Below are positions 49,651 to 57,942 of a stretch of 64,000 bases of DNA, one piece after another. Position 1 is the first letter of the stretch. Every line of letters starts with the position of its first letter. The stretch covers positions 264,357 through 328,356 of the forward strand of contig DLLF01000002.1 in assembly GCA_002477945.1 (NCBI GenBank), in the 5' to 3' direction. Source of the stretch: Bacteroidales bacterium UBA7569. Its GTDB lineage: Bacteria; Bacteroidota; Bacteroidia; Bacteroidales; Paludibacteraceae. A program made the translations under genes and the position numbers. Under the pieces are notes generated by a model that ran no database searches, was not told the DNA's origin, and saw only the letters and a program-made list of their open reading frames with translations.

Positions 49651-51012
49651 TTATTTCTTTTGTATCAAATCATTCAGTCTCGAAAACAAATGCTGGCGTT
49701 CCTCTTTCAACAATAGGACTTTCTTCCTGCTGACTATACAACGGATATCTTGCACGGAACTCTTGAGCCATATCCAACCATACCAAGCAATGTCCACAAA
49801 CAACGGATAAAGCAAAATCCATACCAAAGCAGGCCACCACCAACCGAAAACCAATCCAGACACAAGCAGAGTGAGCAACATAAAGAACGGATAACCTAAT
49901 ACTACCCCAAGAATAACGCGCAGGGTATTGGTAAACATTTTATCGGTCTTCAGAAGCAACAAAGGAAATGCATAGAGAATGACATTGGGATAGAGAGACA
50001 CAAACCAAACAGGAAGAAACATTAGTTGTAAAAGTAGTTTACATACAATCTTTCCCAAGCCGTTATGCCGCTGTAATGCTTTGTCATCTATCCGCAATTC
50101 TGCAAGTTCCGTGCTGAGTTTCTTTGTGTCCTCATACACTTTTTGTACTGCTGCCGGATCTGTCTGCTTTGCCTCCTCCAATGCCGCAAACAATGCCTTG
50201 TCAGACTCCAATTTATCCGGCAAATAAGAAGGATTCAGATTTCTGCTACGTGCAAATTGATTTCCATATTCGCTGTTGCGTATCCAGTCAATCGCATCGT
50301 AATTATCCAAATCTGTTATATTCAACATTAAAGACGAGATTTGCACACGCACCAACTTATTGACCTCACGTTGTGCCGTGCGGGGTTTCGTCTTATAAAG
50401 TTCATAGTAAGGTTTCAAATGAATGGGAGTCCCGAAACGCTCCATAAAATCCGCCTTGACATCAAAGTAGTCGGAATAATGATTGCAACATGGCACTATA
50501 ACTATGTCTGTCTGAAAATCATCCGACTCTGCTGCCTCAAAAGCCAAACGGGTATAACCGAATGAAAAATCACCCAGATAACGCTTGTTCTGATGCCCTC
50601 CCTCTGGAAAGATGATAAGCCGGTTGCCTTCCAAGAGATGCCTGCCTGTCACGCGCAGCATTTCATCGTTCTTTTTCAGAGCCTCTGCACCGTCAAAATT
50701 GAGTCGGAAAGCAGGTACCATCCCTATCCAATTGAAAAACCGGTCTGCCAACTTGCTCTTGCCAAACACATCACCACGTGCCACCACATAAGGATGAGAC
50801 TCATTCTCAAGCCCCAAAAGCAACGCTAACGGGTCATTCGCACAATTCTGATGATTGGAAGCAAATAAAACGGGAACACCTTGTTCAGGAACATTCTGTT
50901 GATCTATGTAATAGGTATGGCGGTAAAACACCTTGCTGTGCAAAAAACGCACATAGTGCTTGAACAACCGGTAACAGACTCCACCTTTTGGAACACGTTT
51001 ATCTATACTCAT
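49651..51012 (-). CDS. PlsC-like acyltransferase of the lipid cluster
   Basis: 453 aa. The acyltransferase motif SNHQNCANDPLALLLG (HX5D form) near residue 53 and IIFPEGGHQNKRYLG near residue 135 show the PlsC/LPLAT fold. About 200 extra C-terminal residues hold two or three membrane helices (about 340-425) and end with basic RKKVLLLKEERQHLFSRL. It may move the acyl product of the cluster onto a membrane lipid or glycan, the job of the final acyltransferase in aryl-polyene loci. It is the first gene of the cluster, 180 bp downstream of the lipid kinase gene on the same strand. Confidence 0.82.
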   Translation of the reverse strand: MSIDKRVPKGGVCYRLFKHYVRFLHSKVFYRHTYYIDQQNVPEQGVPVLFASNHQNCANDPLALLLGLENESHPYVVARGDVFGKSKLADRFFNWIGMVPAFRLNFDGAEALKKNDEMLRVTGRHLLEGNRLIIFPEGGHQNKRYLGDFSFGYTRLAFEAAESDDFQTDIVIVPCCNHYSDYFDVKADFMERFGTPIHLKPYYELYKTKPRTAQREVNKLVRVQISSLMLNITDLDNYDAIDWIRNSEYGNQFARSRNLNPSYLPDKLESDKALFAALEEAKQTDPAAVQKVYEDTKKLSTELAELRIDDKALQRHNGLGKIVCKLLLQLMFLPVWFVSLYPNVILYAFPLLLLKTDKMFTNTLRVILGVVLGYPFFMLLTLLVSGLVFGWWWPALVWILLYPLFVDIAWYGWIWLKSSVQDIRCIVSRKKVLLLKEERQHLFSRLNDLIQKK

Positions 51013-51192
51013 CTCACGTTTCTATATTTGCATGACATCATACCTGTTCTTGAAACAGCCGATGCCGACAACTGAACACAAATACAAAAAGCAAGCACCG
51101 TGCCAATCGCATGCAAACATATATTTTCCCACTCAAAAACGAAAGAAATGCTACTCTTTCAAAAAGAAATGTAATACAGGCAGACGCTGCCG

Positions 51193-52122
51193 TTACACAT
51201 TCGGAACAACCATTTGAAGCGCATGAGGCAATAATTCAATATTGTAAGGACCACAAGCATCCACCAAGATTCCGTCTGCCTCAAACATCGTATATTTATT
51301 GGTCTGCAAAACAATATCTTTCGCTTCAAAAAAGTCTATAAAACCTAATTCTTTCAAACCTCCGTCAAACACATGAGGCAACGCAGTCAGAATCATGTGT
51401 GCGGTTGGACGACGCACAAACATGGCATGAAACACACCGTCACAAGGATTGGCATCGGGATTTTGCCGAATTCCACCACCCGAAAAAGGACCATTCCCGA
51501 TATTCATGGTAAACATCGGAGCCTGAAGCAAAAAACCCTTCTCTGTTGAAATTTCCACAGGTAGCGACCTGTGAGAAAAAACGGCTGATATGAGAGCAAA
51601 CAGATACAATAAACGATGACTCCCAAAATAGTATTTCAAAACGTGCGCTCGGGCAACAGTCCTGGCATCCACACCAAAGCCTACCGAATTTACAAAGTAA
51701 TGCTTCTTCTCTTCGCCATTGCGTTTATAGGTCAGGCAACCTATATCTATCGGCTGGGAATGTCCGTTGTTAAAGAATACATCAAGCGCGTGCCGATAAC
51801 CATGGGTCAAGCCCCAGTAGCGTCCCCAATCATTTCCCGTTCCGCGAGGCATCAATCCGAAACGGACTTCCGACTTGTCTTCTATTGTCGAAGACATTAT
51901 GCCGTTCACCACTTCCGACAATGTACCGTCTCCGCCCAATACCAAAATCTCACGATAGCCTTTCTCTACAAGTTCACGCGCCAATTCGATAGCATGTCCC
52001 GCATACTTCGTAACTTTATAAGTAAAAGGCTGATGCCGTGCCTTCAATAGTTTGAAAAGATACAAGCGTTGCTTCCTGTAAGCACGTTTGCCCGATTTGG
52101 GATTGATTATTATTGCCAGCAT
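51193..52122 (-). CDS. Diacylglycerol kinase-family lipid kinase
   Basis: 309 aa from the ATG at 52122 (MLAIIINPKSG). A longer frame starts at 52230, but its first part covers the promoter, so the inner start is right. Motifs are IINPKSG, LVLGGDGTLSEVVNGI and LMPRGTGNDWGR, typical of DagK/YegS kinases that phosphorylate diacylglycerol or related lipids at the membrane. It lies just upstream of the lipid cluster and could supply or recycle its lipid acceptor; a role in general lipid turnover is equally possible. Confidence 0.87.
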   Translation of the reverse strand: MLAIIINPKSGKRAYRKQRLYLFKLLKARHQPFTYKVTKYAGHAIELARELVEKGYREILVLGGDGTLSEVVNGIMSSTIEDKSEVRFGLMPRGTGNDWGRYWGLTHGYRHALDVFFNNGHSQPIDIGCLTYKRNGEEKKHYFVNSVGFGVDARTVARAHVLKYYFGSHRLLYLFALISAVFSHRSLPVEISTEKGFLLQAPMFTMNIGNGPFSGGGIRQNPDANPCDGVFHAMFVRRPTAHMILTALPHVFDGGLKELGFIDFFEAKDIVLQTNKYTMFEADGILVDACGPYNIELLPHALQMVVPNV

Positions 52123-52192
52123 TTCGTTATCTGTAAGGTCAAGAACTTCCCGTCTTTCACAATTATCACCAACGGCAGGGAAAACACAATCG

Positions 52193-52223
52193 CAAAGATA
52201 CAAAGAACTTCCGATATACACAA
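52193..52223 (-). promoter_or_regulatory. Promoter of the lipid kinase gene
   Basis: Minus-strand TTG (52221-52223), 20 bp, TATCTTTG (52193-52200). Transcription would start near 52187, which supports the ATG at 52122. It may also drive the cluster downstream. Confidence 0.85.
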
Positions 52224-52231
52224 GCAGCATA

Positions 52232-52272
52232 AAACAAGGGAGGACTCATTTCATAAGAGTCCTCCCTTGTTT
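52232..52272 (-). terminator. Terminator of the rpmB-rpmG-DUF4295 operon
   Basis: A perfect 16-bp stem (52232-52247 with 52257-52272) around a 9-nt loop, with TTTT after it on the minus strand. It directly precedes the lipid kinase promoter. Confidence 0.92.
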
Positions 52273-52292
52273 GTCAATACACCTCTGCGCTA

Positions 52293-52448
52293 TCAATTAG
52301 CGAAGAACGCCTTTACATCATCGTTTGCAACGATTTCTTCCTGGAATATATAAGCACCTGTCTTAGGTGATTTCACCATCTTTATGCACTTGCTGTGGTT
52401 ACGCCCTGCGTTACCTGTTTGCAATGTTGCGACCGCTTTCTTTGCCAT
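52293..52448 (-). CDS. DUF4295 small basic protein of the ribosomal trio
   Basis: 51 aa. It reads MAKKAVATLQTGNAGRNHSK, then CIKMVKSPKTGAYIFQEEIV and ANDDVKAFFAN. Strongly basic start, conserved position right after rpmG (14-bp gap), and length match the Bacteroidota-specific DUF4295 family, which is thought to be ribosome-associated. I read it by hand; it is too short for common ORF cut-offs. Confidence 0.9.
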   Translation of the reverse strand: MAKKAVATLQTGNAGRNHSKCIKMVKSPKTGAYIFQEEIVANDDVKAFFAN

Positions 52449-52462
52449 AATTCAAGACTTTT

Positions 52463-52651
52463 TTACTTAATTTCTTTATGAATAGTGTAACGCTTCAGAA
52501 TCGGATTATACTTCTTCAATTCCAAACGATCCGGAGTATTCTTGCGGTTCTTTGTTGTTATATACCGCGAAGTTCCTGGAAGCCCACTGGCTTTCTGCTC
52601 TGTACATTCAAGAATAACCTGTACTCTTGCTTCTTTTGATTTCTTTGCCAT
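52463..52651 (-). CDS. rpmG: 50S ribosomal protein L33
   Basis: 62 aa. MAKKSKEARVQVILECTEQKA and YITTKNRKNTPDRLELKKYNP are characteristic. It lacks the CxxC zinc pairs (only one Cys), so it is the zinc-free form. It lies between rpmB (16-bp gap) and DUF4295. Confidence 0.97.
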   Translation of the reverse strand: MAKKSKEARVQVILECTEQKASGLPGTSRYITTKNRKNTPDRLELKKYNPILKRYTIHKEIK

Positions 52652-52667
52652 CGTGATTCCTCCTTAA

Positions 52668-52907
52668 TTATTCATATAAATACCCCTTCTCGGCAGCACG
52701 CTTCAATGCAGCGTCCAAACCGATTTTGTTAATTGTACGCAGACCAGCCGCCGATACATTCAGGCTGATCCAGCAATCCTGTTCTACCCAGTAGAACTTC
52801 TTATGGAACAAGTTCACATCGAAAGTGCGCTTTGTATGGCGCTTCGAGTGCGACACATTGCATCCACCCATGGCTTTCTTGCCGGTAATTTGACAAATCT
52901 TTGACAT
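52668..52907 (-). CDS. rpmB: 50S ribosomal protein L28
   Basis: 79 aa. MSKICQITGKKAMGGCNVSHSKRHTKRTFDVNL and LNVSAAGLRTINKIGLDAAL identify L28. First gene of the trio, driven by the promoter at 53022. Confidence 0.97.
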   Translation of the reverse strand: MSKICQITGKKAMGGCNVSHSKRHTKRTFDVNLFHKKFYWVEQDCWISLNVSAAGLRTINKIGLDAALKRAAEKGYLYE

Positions 52908-53021
52908 TGTATTATAATTTTATTTATTCCTTATATCCGTCTCACCCCACCTTTCCTCCTCACAATAAGCGTCTTACACTCCATCTTCAACACACCCATC
53001 CACCATACGCCAAATTGTCTG

Positions 53022-53052
53022 CAAAGGTACAACTTTCTTTTCATTCCCGCAA
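53022..53052 (-). promoter_or_regulatory. Promoter of rpmB-rpmG-DUF4295
   Basis: Minus-strand TTG (53050-53052), 20 bp, TACCTTTG (53022-53029). The leader of about 108 nt is long enough for regulation, but I see no known leader motif. Confidence 0.88.
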
Positions 53053-53177
53053 GAACATGAACCATTTTTCTAAATTATTCCGGACTTACCATCGAATCGT
53101 ACAATACAATCAGTACAAAAATTCCGACATCTGAACATCAAATTTCACAATCGGAACATCACTTCTTTAATAAAACA

Positions 53178-53211
53178 AAAGAACAGATAACCAACAGATT
53201 ATCTGTTCTTT
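53178..53211 (-). terminator. Terminator of tRNA-Pro
   Basis: AAAGAACAGATAA (53178-53190) pairs perfectly with TTATCTGTTCTTT (53199-53211) around an 8-nt loop, with a T-rich tail on the minus strand. Confidence 0.88.
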
Positions 53212-53212
53212 G

Positions 53213-53287
53213 TCGGGATGAAAGGATTCGAACCTTCGACCTCCTGGTCCCAAACCAGATGCGCTAGCCGGACTGCGCCACATCCCG
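53213..53287 (-). tRNA. tRNA-Pro (anticodon TGG)
   Basis: Minus-strand acceptor CGGGATG pairs with CATCCCG. The anticodon loop is TTTGGGA, giving TGG for proline; the T loop is TTCGAAT. Discriminator A, and CCA is not encoded. Promoter and terminator flank it closely. Confidence 0.95.
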
Positions 53288-53314
53288 AAGACCTCCTTTG
53301 GCGGAAATCGGCTG

Positions 53315-53345
53315 CAAAGGTAACACCTTTTTGCTATCCGCACAA
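53315..53345 (-). promoter_or_regulatory. Promoter of tRNA-Pro
   Basis: Minus-strand TTG (53343-53345), 20 bp, TACCTTTG (53315-53322). The tRNA begins 27 bp further on. It starts only 18 bp past the acyl-ACP thioesterase stop codon. Confidence 0.88.
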
Positions 53346-53362
53346 TAGAGACGGCAAAAAAA

Positions 53363-54097
53363 TTACGAAACTATATCCTTCCCACACGAGAGAATCGCCG
53401 AACACGACAACTCTCCATGAGCCGTAAACAAATCATAATGATAAACCCCGTCCGCATCAAAAAAACAGACACGCACCTCATCGCCCTTATATACCTCCTT
53501 CGCATAACGCAAATCTATCCGCAAAGGAAAAACTTCTGCAGGCGGCTCTTGCAAATCCAGCATCCTCTCCAGATACTTGCACGAATTGCAATGACCGTTG
53601 TAATCAATGTCCGAATAACTTATCTTATGGATATATTCTTTATCCGGTTGTTCTCCGCTTGTATGTCTCGGAGCACGGGGCAAATCCAACTTCTCTCCCT
53701 CTTCGTCCAAATGAAATACAGAGCGGTCGAATATATTCTGTATCGTTCTGTCGTCTATGTTCAAAACAACCCATACCGACCGTGCCTCACCCCTCTTTTC
53801 TCCGTTGATATAAATACGGAAGTTTCTCACCGAAAGAGAGTGTATATTGTCTTGCACCCAGGTTTCCACCGTCATCTCGTCACCTGGCATGGGCAACGAC
53901 TCCATTTGCAACGACAGATTGGTCAGCACCCATGTCATACGTTGCGGGTACAGGTATTTCACACCGAAACCATGCTTGTCTGCGGCAAGCCCCGCACTGT
54001 TAAGCAGATAGTTCTCCAACGTGTACAACCGCAAACGTCTGTGCTCGTCAACTTCCTGATATTGTATAATATAGGTAAATTTGTCTTTCTGACTCAT
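53363..54097 (-). CDS. Acyl-ACP thioesterase
   Basis: 244 aa with tandem hotdog domains. The first is YQEVDEHRRLRLYTLENYLLNSAG...MTWVLTNLSLQME; the second contains ISYSDIDYNGHCNSCKYLERMLD, with the catalytic Asp/Asn/His cluster of the FatA-type family (PF01643). It frees fatty acids from ACP and ends chain growth. It is 30 bp after the S9 peptidase gene on the same strand and likely cotranscribed. Confidence 0.88.
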   Translation of the reverse strand: MSQKDKFTYIIQYQEVDEHRRLRLYTLENYLLNSAGLAADKHGFGVKYLYPQRMTWVLTNLSLQMESLPMPGDEMTVETWVQDNIHSLSVRNFRIYINGEKRGEARSVWVVLNIDDRTIQNIFDRSVFHLDEEGEKLDLPRAPRHTSGEQPDKEYIHKISYSDIDYNGHCNSCKYLERMLDLQEPPAEVFPLRIDLRYAKEVYKGDEVRVCFFDADGVYHYDLFTAHGELSCSAILSCGKDIVS

Positions 54098-54127
54098 AAT
54101 CGCTGTCCTCCAATTGACCCCGCAATA

Positions 54128-56206
54128 TCACTCTTTCAACCAACGGTCCAACCACTCTGTAAACGTACGTTGCCAAAGTATGCCGTTCTGTGGTTTCAGC
54201 ACCCAATGGTTCTCGTCGGGGAAGATAAGCAGTTCTGCAGGTATGCCGCGCATCTTGGCAGCATCAAATGCCGCCATCGCCTGATTGGCGAGAATACGGT
54301 AATCTTTTTCGCCATGAATACACAATATGGGCGTATCCCATTTGTCCACAAACAAATGCGGAGAGTTTTGGAACGTGCGTTGTGCTATGGCATTGTCTTT
54401 CTCCCAATAGGCACCGCCCATGTCCCAATTGGCGAACCACTTTTCCTCTGTCTCAAGATACTGCATTTCCATATTGAATATACCGTCATGGGCTATAAAG
54501 GCTTTGAAACGTCCCTCATGGTGTCCTGCTATCCAATAGACACTGTAACCTCCGAACGAAGCACCTACGCAACCCAAATGCTCTTTGTCCACATAAGGTT
54601 CCGTACAAAACTCGTCAATAGCCGTGAAGTAGTCGCGCATACATTGTCCTCCGTAGTCACCCGATATCTCCTCGTTCCATTCGTTGCCGAAACCGGGCAA
54701 ACCTCTGCGGTTGGGAGCCACGATAATATATCCTTCTGCTGCCATACGCATGAAGTTCCACCGGTAACTCCAGAATTGCGATACAGGAGACTGAGGACCT
54801 CCCTCACAATAGAGTAACGTCGGATATTTCTTCTGCGGATCAAAATGAGGAGGATAGATTATCCATGTCAGCATCTGTTTCCCGTCAGTCGTTGTCTGCC
54901 AACGCTCCTCCACGGTTCCCATATCCACCGCATCATAAATATCTTTGTTTTCAAATGTCAGTTGTGTCAGCAACCTGTTGCTGTCATTCAATGCCAGCGA
55001 ATAAATCTCGTCAGCCTCACGCATGGAATGTCTCTTGCAATAGAGAGTATTACCATATAGTCCTGCCGGCGAATAGTCATACTGCCCGTCCGTCAGTTCT
55101 GTTATCTCACCCTGCATATCAATGCGGTAAATATGCACCCGTGCATGCCAACAGCCCGTAAACACAATCTTATCGTTGCCGTCCCAGCAAAACTCGTCCA
55201 CATTGCTTTCAAACTTCTTCGACAGAAAGGTTTTCTCCCCTGTCGCCATATCCATTATAAACAGGCGGTTCTGATCCGACTCATACCCGTCACGTGCCAT
55301 GCTCTGCCATGCCAGTTTGGTTCCATCAGGCGAGAATTGCGGATTGACATCATATCCCATCATACCCTCTGTCAGATTACGTGTACTGCCTGTTTCCGTG
55401 TCATAAAGATATATATCAGAGTTCGTACTGAGGGCATAATCTATTCCCGTCTTCTTGCGGCAAGTATAGGCTATTTGCTTGCTGTCCCTGCTCCACGCCA
55501 GTTGCTCCATTCCGCCGAAAGGTTTCATAGGCGATTCATAAGGCTCGCCTGCCAACAAATCCTGTACGTCCGTCAGCCCCTTTTCTGCGCTATAGTTCCC
55601 CACAAAAGGATGAGGTGCCGTCTCCGTCCATTCGTCCCAATGCTTGTACATCAGGTCGTCCACTATTCTGCCGCTTGCCTTGGATAGATCAGGGTAGCGG
55701 TCAGCGGTTGTTTTTATAGTCTTCACTTGGGCTGCAAACAGTAATTTTTGTCCGTCCGGTGAGAAACGGAAACCATCTATATCGCCGTCATAGCGGGTCA
55801 GTTGTTTTTTCTGTTTGCCGTCCGCTTTCATCGCCCAAACCTGCATCGAGCCGCCCTCATTGCTCAAATAGGCTATTCGTCCGTCTTGCAGCCATTGCGG
55901 ATTGAGTTGCCGGAAATTATCCTGCGTCAGTCGTCTTTGATTCGTTCCGTCTGCGTCCATTACGAAAAGTTCTGTATTGGAAGCATTCTTCTCTACCGAA
56001 TAATATGACACCGTATAGGCTATCTGACCGGTTGTCTCGTTGACGGAAACCTCTCCGATCCTTCCCATTGCCCACAATGCCTCTGCGGAAAACTTCCGGT
56101 TTTCTATGACGGGAACTTGTTTCCCGATAACGTCTGTTTTCGGCTTGTTCATACAACTGCTTAATAATAAAGTCCCCGCAAGGACACAAACAATATTTTT
56201 TTTCAT
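54128..56206 (-). CDS. S9-family dipeptidyl-peptidase lipoprotein
   Basis: 692 aa from the ATG at 56206 (MKKNIVCVLAGTLLLSSC), an obvious lipoprotein signal with Cys at residue 18; an ATG 9 bp upstream gives MKVMKK. A beta-propeller follows (RIAYLSNEGGSMQVWAMKADGKQKKQL and other WD40-like TolB units, about 45-420). The C-terminal peptidase domain has GASFGGYSVYW (Ser near 549), HGEKDYRI (Asp near 635) and ENHWVLKP (His near 664). It resembles DPP5/S9C-type enzymes that trim dipeptides from peptides in the periplasm. Confidence 0.88.
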   Translation of the reverse strand: MKKNIVCVLAGTLLLSSCMNKPKTDVIGKQVPVIENRKFSAEALWAMGRIGEVSVNETTGQIAYTVSYYSVEKNASNTELFVMDADGTNQRRLTQDNFRQLNPQWLQDGRIAYLSNEGGSMQVWAMKADGKQKKQLTRYDGDIDGFRFSPDGQKLLFAAQVKTIKTTADRYPDLSKASGRIVDDLMYKHWDEWTETAPHPFVGNYSAEKGLTDVQDLLAGEPYESPMKPFGGMEQLAWSRDSKQIAYTCRKKTGIDYALSTNSDIYLYDTETGSTRNLTEGMMGYDVNPQFSPDGTKLAWQSMARDGYESDQNRLFIMDMATGEKTFLSKKFESNVDEFCWDGNDKIVFTGCWHARVHIYRIDMQGEITELTDGQYDYSPAGLYGNTLYCKRHSMREADEIYSLALNDSNRLLTQLTFENKDIYDAVDMGTVEERWQTTTDGKQMLTWIIYPPHFDPQKKYPTLLYCEGGPQSPVSQFWSYRWNFMRMAAEGYIIVAPNRRGLPGFGNEWNEEISGDYGGQCMRDYFTAIDEFCTEPYVDKEHLGCVGASFGGYSVYWIAGHHEGRFKAFIAHDGIFNMEMQYLETEEKWFANWDMGGAYWEKDNAIAQRTFQNSPHLFVDKWDTPILCIHGEKDYRILANQAMAAFDAAKMRGIPAELLIFPDENHWVLKPQNGILWQRTFTEWLDRWLKE

Positions 56207-56278
56207 AACTTTCATAGTCTGTATTTCTACTCCGTTTTGGCAACTCACAAAGCATGTCCATACCTTGTATTCCCGCTG

Positions 56279-56308
56279 CAAAGGTAGCATTTTCCCACAA
56301 CAAGACAA
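56279..56308 (-). promoter_or_regulatory. Promoter of the S9 peptidase-thioesterase unit
   Basis: Minus-strand TTG (56306-56308), 19 bp, TACCTTTG (56279-56286). It excludes a longer frame that starts at 56344. Confidence 0.82.
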
Positions 56309-56377
56309 AATACCTCTTGGTGGGTAGTCACATAAACAAGGCAATTGTTACAGGTCCTTCTGAGATACCTGTCACCT

Positions 56378-56475
56378 ACGACCCCTCAAGCCGACCTCAA
56401 GCACCCCTCATCGGGAGGTTGAGAGCAAATAAACTAAATCCCTCGAACGTCTCGAACAACTATAACGTCTATAAT
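56378..56475. repeat. Copy g of dispersed repeat plus a 9-bp-period array
   Basis: 56378-56413 is identical over 36 bp to copy e at 37564. It breaks off into GGGAGGTTGAGAG, then 56440-56475 has drifting 9-mers (CCTCGAACG, TCTCGAACA, ACTATAACG, TCTATAATC), sharing TATAACGTCTATAA with 19095-19108. Confidence 0.75.
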
Positions 56476-56554
56476 CAGTGAGCCTTGCGGGTAATCTTTG
56501 TGCTTCCCGTAGATGAAACTATCCCTGTTGCCATGGGAGAGATAAGCCTCCTCT

Positions 56555-56584
56555 TTGTACCTTCAAAAACATTTTGTACCTTTG
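56555..56584 (+). promoter_or_regulatory. Promoter of divIC-ruvC unit
   Basis: TTG (56555-56557), 19 bp, TACCTTTG (56577-56584), 31 bp before the ATG at 56616. Confidence 0.82.
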
Positions 56585-56615
56585 CGGTGTGGCGTCTTGG
56601 TCGCCATTGCAAACC

Positions 56616-56924
56616 ATGGATTTCAAAACGATTCTGACAAAAAGCAAGCATTATCTGCTCAACAAGTACGCCATAACGTGCCTTGTTGCGGCTGTCATTT
56701 TTGTTTGTTGTGGAGAACAAAGCCTGGTCAACCGGATACAACGCAATCGCCAAATCAATAAACTGCAGAAAGAATTATCCGGCTATCAAGAGAAAATCAA
56801 CTATTACAACCACGCCATTCAGACGCTCAAAGAGAGTCCGGAAAACAGGGAACGGTTCGCTCGGGAACAGTACTATATGCATGCCGATAACGAAGACGTA
56901 TATCTCATTGAAGAAGATGACTAA
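56616..56924 (+). CDS. Septum formation initiator, DivIC/FtsB-like
   Basis: 102 aa from the ATG at 56616; an earlier in-frame start would sit on the promoter. One membrane helix (YAITCLVAAVIFVCCG, about residues 16-31) is followed by a coiled coil (LVNRIQRNRQINKLQKELSGYQEKINYYNHAIQTL) and the ENRERFAREQYYMHADNEDVYLIEED end typical of DivIC/FtsB. It would take part in the divisome FtsQLB complex. The stop overlaps the next start by 8 bp. Confidence 0.85.
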   Translation: MDFKTILTKSKHYLLNKYAITCLVAAVIFVCCGEQSLVNRIQRNRQINKLQKELSGYQEKINYYNHAIQTLKESPENRERFAREQYYMHADNEDVYLIEEDD

Positions 56925-57246
56925 AGAAAACATACATAATCTGTGGATCGCCTCTTATGCGGTTCTCCTTCTGGCAGGTGCCCTGCTTGTGGCTATAGAC
57001 CATTCGTGGGGGGTCTATCCTTTCGCTGTGGGAACATTGTTGGCTGTGGCGCAATCTTTCACGTATGCCTTGCAGAACAAGTCAGAGGACATTCGAGTCA
57101 GCCGTCTGCATCGTCTCAATTTCCTTTGTTCACTTGTCCTCGTCATTGCGGCAGGTCTGATGTGGATGAACAACAATGGTTGGGTGGTAATGATTATCCT
57201 TTATTGCGTCCTCACCGTATTCCTCTCTTTTCGCGGAAAACAATAA
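56917..57246 (+). CDS. Small membrane protein of unknown function
   Basis: 109 aa from the ATG at 56917, overlapping divIC by 8 bp; a longer frame upstream reads through divIC in the wrong frame. Four hydrophobic helices: about residues 8-24, 30-46, 62-79 and 84-100. I do not recognise a family. Coupling to divIC and position before ruvC suggest a conserved neighbourhood, possibly envelope related. Confidence 0.72.
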   Translation: MTKENIHNLWIASYAVLLLAGALLVAIDHSWGVYPFAVGTLLAVAQSFTYALQNKSEDIRVSRLHRLNFLCSLVLVIAAGLMWMNNNGWVVMIILYCVLTVFLSFRGKQ

Positions 57247-57255
57247 CACATCGCC

Positions 57256-57828
57256 ATGCAAGATCATCTCGTTCCGCAGCACCGTATCCTGGGAATTGAC
57301 CCGGGTACCAATTTCATGGGGTATGCCGTTTTGCAAACCAATGGTATGCGCACGGCATTGGTGGAAATGGGGGTACTCGATTTGCACAAGATGGACAACC
57401 ACTATGCACGTCTGCAACGTATTTTCTTCTTTCTGCAAGAGACTATTGACAGACTTTCTCCGTCGGAAATGGCTATCGAAACGCAGTTCGTGGACAAAAA
57501 TATACAAACCATGCTCAAGTTGGCGCACGGACAAGGGGTAGCCATTGCAGCGTGTCTTTCCAAAGATTTGCCTGTCAATGAGTATTCGCCCATGAAGATC
57601 AAGATGGCTATCACGGGAAACGGACACGCTTCCAAAGAGCAGGTCGCTGGTATGCTGCAACGCTTTTTGCATATTGCGGATAGCGATATGCCCAAGAAAT
57701 TGGATGCCACCGACGCCCTTGCCATTGCCTATTGCCACTATCTGCAACTCGGAAGCCCGCTAAGCGATGTCAAGTACAAGGGATGGGCGGATTTCGCAAA
57801 ACGAAACCCCGAGAAGATTCGCAAATAA
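57256..57828 (+). CDS. ruvC: Holliday junction resolvase RuvC
   Basis: 190 aa. Catalytic acids appear in LGIDPGTNFMGYAV, MAIETQFVDKN and KKLDATDALAIAYCH. Also VNEYSPMKIKMAITGNGHASKEQV is the conserved DNA-contact stretch. It cleaves four-way junctions made by RuvAB during recombination repair. It starts 9 bp after the membrane protein gene. Confidence 0.95.
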   Translation: MQDHLVPQHRILGIDPGTNFMGYAVLQTNGMRTALVEMGVLDLHKMDNHYARLQRIFFFLQETIDRLSPSEMAIETQFVDKNIQTMLKLAHGQGVAIAACLSKDLPVNEYSPMKIKMAITGNGHASKEQVAGMLQRFLHIADSDMPKKLDATDALAIAYCHYLQLGSPLSDVKYKGWADFAKRNPEKIRK

Positions 57829-57829
57829 T

Positions 57830-57860
57830 TTGCAAAATTAAGAAACTTGCCGTAACTTTG
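57830..57860 (+). promoter_or_regulatory. Promoter of the ferredoxin gene
   Basis: TTG (57830-57832), 20 bp, TAACTTTG (57853-57860). Leader about 75 nt, AT-rich. Confidence 0.85.
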
Positions 57861-57942
57861 CCCCCACTCAGTTCAACTGAGATTATATAGAGAGGATAAA
57901 CTTCAAAACTAATATACAATAACTAACTAATAAACAATTATT

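Noticed and set aside
44656..51012. Calling the lipid cluster a standard aryl-polyene or flexirubin locus
   Set aside because: It lacks the adenylating ligase, aromatic-starter enzymes, MMPL exporter and second ketosynthase expected for those pathways.
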